Positions 19,476 to 24,260 of a DNA stretch of 24,260 nt are shown here, piece after piece (positions within the stretch are counted from its first letter, which is position 1; every line of letters starts with the position of its first letter). The position numbers and the translations under genes were made by a program. The stretch is from IMG/VR virus record IMGVR_UViG_3300025941_000093, positions 1 to 24,260 of that record. One strand, written 5' to 3'. The notes beneath the pieces were generated by a model. It saw nothing but the letters and a program-made list of their open reading frames with translations, was not told the DNA's origin and ran no database searches. This DNA comes from a virus.

Positions 19476-20885
19476 ATGGTAACGGTAGTCGACCAGCTCC
19501 GCTCCGACCCTGTCGCGCTCAAGGCGTTGCGCCAGGAGACGAAGCGGCTCCTCTCCGAGCGCACCATCGAGCTGTATACGCCCTACCCCAAGCAGGAGGC
19601 CTTCCACGCCCACGGCGCCCTGATGCGCGAACGGTTGCTGATGGCGGCTAACCAAGTGGGAAAGACGTATTGTGCGGGTGCGGAATGTTCATACCACCTC
19701 ACTGGTGAATATCCGGTCTGGTGGCAAGGGAAGCGTTTCAGCGATCCGGTCGCCGGGTGGGCCATCGGCGTCTCCTCAGAGCTGACCCGTGATAGCTGCC
19801 AGCGTATATTGTTCGGCCGCGCCAGCTCGCCCGGCACGGGGCTGGTCCCCCGCCGCCTCATCAAGGGGTCCACCTCCGCCAGGGGCGTCAGCGAGGCCCT
19901 CGACACCGTTTCGGTGCAGCACGCCTCCGGCGGTGTCAGCACCATCGGGTTCAAGTCCTATCAGCAGGACCGGGAAAAACTCCAGGCCGAGACGCTCCAT
20001 TTCGTTTGGATGGACGAAGAGCCACCTTATGACATCTACAGTGAAGCGGTAACGCGCACGAACGCAACGAACGGCATCATCCTTCTGACGTTTACCCCGC
20101 TTGAAGGCATGTCGGACGTGGTCCGCCTGTTCTACCCCAAGCCGACCACCCCGGACCGCGCCCTGGTGCAGATGACGCTGGAGGACGCCGCACACTTCTC
20201 GGAAGAGCAACGAAACCGCGTCAAGGCGTTCTACAAGCCGCACGAACGTGAGGCCCGGACAAGGGGCATCCCGCAATTAGGCTCCGGCAAGGTGTTCGCG
20301 GTCCCCGAGAGCGCATACACGATCGATGCCTTTTCGATACCACGTCATTGGCCGAAGATCATAGGCATAGACTTAGGGTTCGACCACCCTTTCGGTGCCG
20401 TCATGCTCGCACATGACCGCGAGGCGGACGTGGTCTACATCACCCAGGCCTTCTCCGTCGCCCAGAACACCGTCGCCCAGCACTGCCAGATACTGCGCGG
20501 CTGGGGCCACGGCATACCCGTGGCGTGGCCCCACGACGCGGCCTCCCACGACCGCACCTCCGGCGACCCGATGGCCGAGATTTACCGCCGGAACGGGTTG
20601 CAGATGCTTTTCGAGCACGCGACCTTCCCGGAGGGCGGGTATGGGCTGGAGGCGAGCATCGCGGACATGATCGACCGCCTGGAAAGCGGCAGGCTGAAGA
20701 TATTCAACCACCTCACCGACTGCCTTGACGAGATCAGGAACTACCACAGGAAGGAGGGCCGCCCGGTGAAGCAGCACGACGACATCGTCTCGGCCATCCG
20801 TTACGCCCTCATGATGCTGCGCTACGCCCGGCTGCCGCCCAGCTCCCGCTCCGGCCCCATCAAGCGGGGCCTCCGCGTCGTTTGA
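19476..20885 (+). CDS. terL: Terminase large subunit
   Basis: This 469-residue packaging motor and nuclease has the ATPase features LLMAANQVGKT (Walker A, K63/T64) and FVWMDEEP (Walker B with catalytic Glu), followed by LLTFTPLEG (coupling motif). The C-terminal RNase H-like nuclease shows IGIDLGFDHP, PHDAASHD and KQHDDIVSAIRYAL, which supply the acidic metal ligands. The N-terminal YPKQEAFHAHGALMRERLLM and EYPVWWQGKRF segments place it with P22-like podovirus terminases. ATG 19476 is used; an in-frame TTG lies 30 bases upstream. The ribosome site is poor, so translation may depend on the structured upstream region. Hairpins follow its stop. Confidence 0.95.
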   Translation: MVTVVDQLRSDPVALKALRQETKRLLSERTIELYTPYPKQEAFHAHGALMRERLLMAANQVGKTYCAGAECSYHLTGEYPVWWQGKRFSDPVAGWAIGVSSELTRDSCQRILFGRASSPGTGLVPRRLIKGSTSARGVSEALDTVSVQHASGGVSTIGFKSYQQDREKLQAETLHFVWMDEEPPYDIYSEAVTRTNATNGIILLTFTPLEGMSDVVRLFYPKPTTPDRALVQMTLEDAAHFSEEQRNRVKAFYKPHEREARTRGIPQLGSGKVFAVPESAYTIDAFSIPRHWPKIIGIDLGFDHPFGAVMLAHDREADVVYITQAFSVAQNTVAQHCQILRGWGHGIPVAWPHDAASHDRTSGDPMAEIYRRNGLQMLFEHATFPEGGYGLEASIADMIDRLESGRLKIFNHLTDCLDEIRNYHRKEGRPVKQHDDIVSAIRYALMMLRYARLPPSSRSGPIKRGLRVV

Positions 20886-20891
20886 GCCGAA

Positions 20892-20916
20892 ACCTGTTCA
20901 CACAGGTAGCTGTGTG
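20892..20916 (+). promoter_or_regulatory. Two mutually exclusive hairpins after TerL
   Basis: ACCTGT-TCAC-ACAGGT (20892-20907) and CACACAG-GTAG-CTGTGTG (20899-20916) are both perfect inverted repeats. They share bases, so an RNA could form only one at a time. This is the geometry of an attenuator, but no leader peptide is seen. Confidence 0.4.
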
Positions 20917-20950
20917 GGCAAGTTTCACGCTTTGTTCCCCTTCCCAGGCG

Positions 20951-20973
20951 GGACACGCACTGAGTGCGTGTCC
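20951..20973. terminator. Perfect palindrome, possible terminator downstream of TerL
   Basis: GGACACGCACT-G-AGTGCGTGTCC is a perfect inverted repeat of 11 bases per arm around one base. It is followed by GACTTTCGC, which has only a short T-tract. It may end the TerL transcript weakly or be a protein-binding site. Confidence 0.45.
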
Positions 20974-20994
20974 GACTTTCGCCATTTGCCCCTC

Positions 20995-21086
20995 TTGACA
21001 GCCTCCCGGCACGCGAAAACAAGGGCTTCCCAAGACCACCTCCGGTTGTGTAGAACGCCCCGTGTCAACTAGGGGTGGATTGTCTC
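20995..21086 (+). promoter_or_regulatory. Possible late promoter and leader of the portal gene
   Basis: TTGACA at 20995-21000 is a consensus -35, but the hexamer 17 bases downstream (AACAAG) is a poor -10. TAGAAC further on is an alternative -10 without a good -35. The leader ends with AGGGGTGGA before ATG 21087. Direct evidence for a promoter is weak. Confidence 0.3.
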
Positions 21087-23894
21087 ATGGCGCGATCCCC
21101 GCGCTCTAAAAGCTCCCGCTCCGACCCGCTCGATGACGAGGAAATCCTCGCGATTGTGCGCGCCTACCGCGAGGACGCCGCCAATTATGCCGATGACACG
21201 CTAGGCCCGGACCGGGAGCGGTCATTCGCTTATTACGAGGGCGCGGTCCTCAACGACGACGGCACGCCCGAGCATCTGGAGCCGGGCCGCTCATCCACGG
21301 TTGTGCGCGAGGTCGCGGACATCATCCACACCATGCTGCCGGGGATCATCCGCGTCTTCGCGGGCGGCGACAAGGTCGTGGACTACGAGCCAAATTCCGC
21401 CGAAGACATCCCCCAGGCCGAGCAGGCCACCGAATACATACAATACCTCCTCAACGCGGACGGGAATAACTGGTTCGCGACACTATACGACAGCGTCCAC
21501 GACGCCCTCCTCAAGAAGATCGGCGTCATAAAGTGGGCGTTTGAGGAGACGCACAAGGTCGAGGAGTTCGACTATACTGGGATCACGATGCTGCAATTCA
21601 TGCAGCTCGCCTCCGATCCCGAGATCGAGATACTCTCCCAGGAGCACACCGCAGAGGACACTGCCGTCCTGGCCCCACCCGGCGGGGACAGCTCCGGTGC
21701 CACGCCCCCTGCCCCCCTCCCTGGAGGTGGTCCCGCTCCACCCCCTCCGGGCGGCGGACCCCCCGCGCCTCCCGCTCTTCCCGCTGGTATCAATTCACCC
21801 GCGATGGGTGGCTCGATGGGACAACCAGGGCCGGGTGCTCAGGGACCGAATGGCGCGGGGGGAATGCCCCCAGGGATGCCCCCTGGCGGACCGCCCCCAC
21901 CAGAGGGCCTGGAGGCGTCTCCAGCGCCCCCAGGCGGGCCACCGGGCATGGAGCCACCACCTCCGCCCGGCGGGCCTCCTGGCGCCCCTGGAGGGCCGCC
22001 TGCGCCCCCTTCGCCGGGCGCGGTGGGCGGCCCTCCGGGCGGGCCTCTCCCCCCTGGCGGACCGCCCGGCCTGTTCTCTCCGGGCGCCCCCATGCCCCTC
22101 ACCGACTGCCGGGTCCGCCGCACCCGCCAGAGGCGAATTCTCAAAGTGATGGCGGTCCCGCCAGAGGAATTCCTGATCTCGCGCGAGGCCAGGGACGTCC
22201 TGACCGCGCGCTACGTGGCGCACCGGACCACGCCGACCGTCTCGGAGCTGATCGAGCGCGGGTATGACCGCGAGCTGGTGGAGGAGCACGCCAGCCCCGA
22301 CGCGGAGGCCCGCAACGAGGTCCGCTCCAGCGAGGCGCGGCAGCGCAACAAGGGCCTCCGTGACGGCGACCCGGACGGCGGCCCCGACATCTCCACGTGG
22401 CGCGTGCCCCACACCGAAGCGTGGGTCCGCCTGGACGCTGACGGCGACGGGGTGGCGGAGCTGCACCGCATCTGCACCGTGGGCCACGACAGCCCCGAGA
22501 TCGCGTCGGACGAGATCGACGCCGAGGCGCCCTTCGCCGTCCTCAATGCGATCCGATTGCCCCACGCCGCTGTCGGCTACGCGATAGCGGACCAGACGAT
22601 TGACTTGCAGGACATCAAGACATCAGTCCTGCGCTCGATCCTCGACAGCCTCGCCCAGGCGATATTCCCCCGGACGGCGGTGGTCGAGAACGCGGTCACG
22701 ATGGACGACGTGCTCAACAACGAGGTCGGCGCGATCATCCGGATGCAGGCGCCCGGCATGGTCCAGCCGCTTGCGGAACCATTTATCGGCGGCCCCGCTC
22801 TACAGGTTATGCAATATCTGGACGAGATGCGGGCGCAACGGACCGGCATCTCCCGCCAATCGCAAGGCCTGGACGCGAACGTCCTGCAGAGCACGACGAA
22901 GTCCGCAGTCTCCGCCAGCGTCGAGGCCCAGCAGGACCGCGTCGAGCTGATCGCGCGGACGTTCGCGGAACTGGGGATCAAGGACGTCTTCAAGGGCCTC
23001 CTCCGTTACGTTATCCGCCATCAGGACAAGGCGCGCGTGGTCCGCCTCCGCAACCAGTGGGTGTCGGTCGATCCGCGCTTCTGGGACGCGGAGATGGACG
23101 TCAGCGTGAACGTCGGCCTGGGGCGCGGGACCGACGAGACGCGCATGGCGTTCCTGGCGACTATCGGCCAGAAGCAAGAGCAAGTCCTGCAGATGTTCGG
23201 ACCCGGCAACGCCTTAGTGTCCATCGGGCAACTCCGCGAAACCTACGCCGAGATGCTCCGGATCATGGGGTTCAAAAACCCCGACCGGTTCTTCAAGGTG
23301 GTCACGCCGGAGCAGGAACAGATGCTCCAGCAGCAGATGGCCCAGAATAAACCGCCCGACCCCAACCAGATGCTCGCGGACGTCGAGAAGGAGAAGACCA
23401 AGGCCAAGACGCAAGTGGACATGGCCCAGCAGCAGCTCGACCTCGCCAAGGCCAAAAACGACGACGACTTCAGGCGGGACCAGCTCGACGCGGACGTCCT
23501 GCTGCGGGCGGCCGAGATACAGGCCAAGTATGGCACCCAGGTCGATGTCGCATCGATCAAGGCGGCCCTGGACACCGACCGCGACATCCTGGCCCAGCAG
23601 CACGAGGCCCAGATGCAGCAGCTCAAGCAGCAGGGCCAGATGCAGAGCCAGGACGCCGACCTCCGGGGCCGCCTCCAGCAGGCCGCGATGGGCCACGTGG
23701 CGGGCGCCGCCATGAAGAACGCCGACATGCAGAACCAGGGCGACATCGCCACCCAGCGCGCCAACACCCAGGTCCGCACCGGCCTGATCCGGGAGGCCCT
23801 CCGGGCGCCCCCGATGGGCACCCCGCCCGGCGCGAAGCCTAACGGCGCGGGCGGCCCCGCCCTGCCCCCGATGGACCCAGGAGGCCCGGAATGA
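21087..23894 (+). CDS. P22-type portal protein with Pro/Gly-rich insertion
   Basis: This 935-residue head-tail connector is longer than P22 portal (about 725). The N-terminal wing region (RAYREDAANYADDTLGPDRE, YEGAVLNDDG, SSTVVREVADIIHTMLPGII) and the central region (VPPEEFLISREARDV, YAIADQTIDLQDIKTSVLRS, RTGISRQSQGLDANVLQSTT) match this class. Residues about 197-337 are a Pro/Gly-rich low-complexity insertion made of PPGG, GGPP and GGPPG units, placed where homologs have only a short loop before VRRTRQRRILKVMAVPPEEF. The C-terminal 190 residues are a long Gln-rich coiled coil, expected to form the barrel. ATG 21087 is preferred to an in-frame ATG at 21075. It ends in an ATGA overlap with the next gene. 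Confidence 0.92.
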   Translation: MARSPRSKSSRSDPLDDEEILAIVRAYREDAANYADDTLGPDRERSFAYYEGAVLNDDGTPEHLEPGRSSTVVREVADIIHTMLPGIIRVFAGGDKVVDYEPNSAEDIPQAEQATEYIQYLLNADGNNWFATLYDSVHDALLKKIGVIKWAFEETHKVEEFDYTGITMLQFMQLASDPEIEILSQEHTAEDTAVLAPPGGDSSGATPPAPLPGGGPAPPPPGGGPPAPPALPAGINSPAMGGSMGQPGPGAQGPNGAGGMPPGMPPGGPPPPEGLEASPAPPGGPPGMEPPPPPGGPPGAPGGPPAPPSPGAVGGPPGGPLPPGGPPGLFSPGAPMPLTDCRVRRTRQRRILKVMAVPPEEFLISREARDVLTARYVAHRTTPTVSELIERGYDRELVEEHASPDAEARNEVRSSEARQRNKGLRDGDPDGGPDISTWRVPHTEAWVRLDADGDGVAELHRICTVGHDSPEIASDEIDAEAPFAVLNAIRLPHAAVGYAIADQTIDLQDIKTSVLRSILDSLAQAIFPRTAVVENAVTMDDVLNNEVGAIIRMQAPGMVQPLAEPFIGGPALQVMQYLDEMRAQRTGISRQSQGLDANVLQSTTKSAVSASVEAQQDRVELIARTFAELGIKDVFKGLLRYVIRHQDKARVVRLRNQWVSVDPRFWDAEMDVSVNVGLGRGTDETRMAFLATIGQKQEQVLQMFGPGNALVSIGQLRETYAEMLRIMGFKNPDRFFKVVTPEQEQMLQQQMAQNKPPDPNQMLADVEKEKTKAKTQVDMAQQQLDLAKAKNDDDFRRDQLDADVLLRAAEIQAKYGTQVDVASIKAALDTDRDILAQQHEAQMQQLKQQGQMQSQDADLRGRLQQAAMGHVAGAAMKNADMQNQGDIATQRANTQVRTGLIREALRAPPMGTPPGAKPNGAGGPALPPMDPGGPE

Positions 23895-24260
23895 GCGGCA
23901 CCACCGGCACCGTCCTCGACCCCCGCATCGCGGAGCTGCTGAAGTCCTACAGTCAGCAGTCGGCGGAGGACCGCCAGAACGGCTACGCCCGGTTCATGGG
24001 CGGCGCCTTCGCCCCCGACGCGGGCGCCCCGCCAGTGGCCCCAGGGACGCCCTACACCGGCCCTCAACCCATGTTCGCGGGCGCCTACAACACGCTCTCC
24101 CCGGCCAATTTCGCCGCCCACAACGCCAGCCTGCAGGCGCCCGACCCCAACTGGGTCGCGCCCCAGCAACAGCAGCTCCCCGGCCTGATGGACAGCGATG
24201 CGGAGGCAAGGAAGCTGTTTGATCCCGACCGCCTCAGAGGCGCCTGGAGCGGGGGCGAGG
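23891..24260 (+). CDS. Start of a virion-module gene of unknown role (cut by window end)
   Basis: ATG 23891 overlaps the portal stop (ATGA), and the frame is open to the end of the window (123 residues seen). The sequence has a short helical start (VLDPRIAELLKSYSQQSAED) followed by Pro/Gly/Ala/Gln-rich, probably disordered sequence (APPVAPGTPYTGPQP, VAPQQQQLPGLMD). Position after the portal suggests a scaffold or head-assembly protein, which is inference. No family is recognised in the visible part. Confidence 0.7.
   Translation, partial: MSGTTGTVLDPRIAELLKSYSQQSAEDRQNGYARFMGGAFAPDAGAPPVAPGTPYTGPQPMFAGAYNTLSPANFAAHNASLQAPDPNWVAPQQQQLPGLMDSDAEARKLFDPDRLRGAWSGGE

Noticed and set aside
19201-19482. 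Possible gene between TerS and TerL starting at ATG 19201
   Set aside because: Third positions are far less GC-rich than in real genes here, there is no family likeness, and the stretch is made of tandem dyads and stems. It is treated as non-coding.
1-24260. tRNA genes, CRISPR arrays, insertion sequences
   Set aside because: No cloverleaf with a TTCGA-type T loop, no regularly spaced repeat-spacer array and no transposase or terminal inverted repeats with target duplications were seen by eye. The five promoter repeats are unevenly spaced and gene-associated, not a CRISPR.

Overview
This window is part of the genome of a tailed bacteriophage (or a prophage of one). It holds a P22-type portal gene, both terminase subunits, a large family A DNA polymerase cassette and a dense run of very small, overlapping genes. 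Base composition is strongly GC-rich, with mostly G or C at third codon positions. This, together with promoter-like sites of the form TTGCAC-N17-TATCTC, points to a GC-rich proteobacterial host, perhaps an alphaproteobacterium; host identity is inference. Virion type is probably podovirus-like, judged from the portal class.

Layout. Positions 1-1617 (+) hold the end of a probable virion or ejection protein. Positions 1620-7882 (-) form a compact leftward replication/recombination operon. In order of transcription it encodes a small excisionase-type HTH protein, a SNF2-type helicase, a protein of unknown function, a DUF2800 (Cas4/RecB-like) nuclease, a DUF2815 ssDNA-binding protein, a winged-helix protein and a PolA-type DNA polymerase. 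Every junction is an overlap or a gap of a few bases. Positions 7883-8044 form a divergent control region. Positions 8045-15106 (+) carry about twenty small genes, mostly without known function. They are divided into transcription units by five copies of one promoter-plus-leader repeat, and the series ends with an integrase-like protein that lacks the catalytic domain. A hairpin terminator, with its T-tract on the minus strand, follows.

Positions 15206-17817 (+) encode a primase-polymerase split over two translationally coupled genes: an AEP domain, then PriCT-2 plus SF3 helicase. An AT-rich island at 17960-18030 is a candidate origin or promoter and is followed by a RuvC-like resolvase. The packaging and head module then starts: TerS, a structured non-coding gap, TerL, another gap with hairpins, a portal with a striking Pro/Gly-rich insertion, and the start of a further virion gene cut by the window end.

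How the parts fit. The PrimPol/helicase could prime and open the origin. PolA, the SSB, the SNF2 helicase and the Cas4-like nuclease would copy and recombine the genome, RuvC would resolve branched intermediates, and TerS/TerL would package concatemers through the portal. The small genes are probably early host-takeover genes. The best candidates for something undescribed are the repeated promoter-operator-leader cassettes, a transmembrane mini-ORF overprinted on the helicase gene, the Pro/Gly insertion in the portal, the catalytic-domain-less integrase, and the structured TerS-TerL gap.
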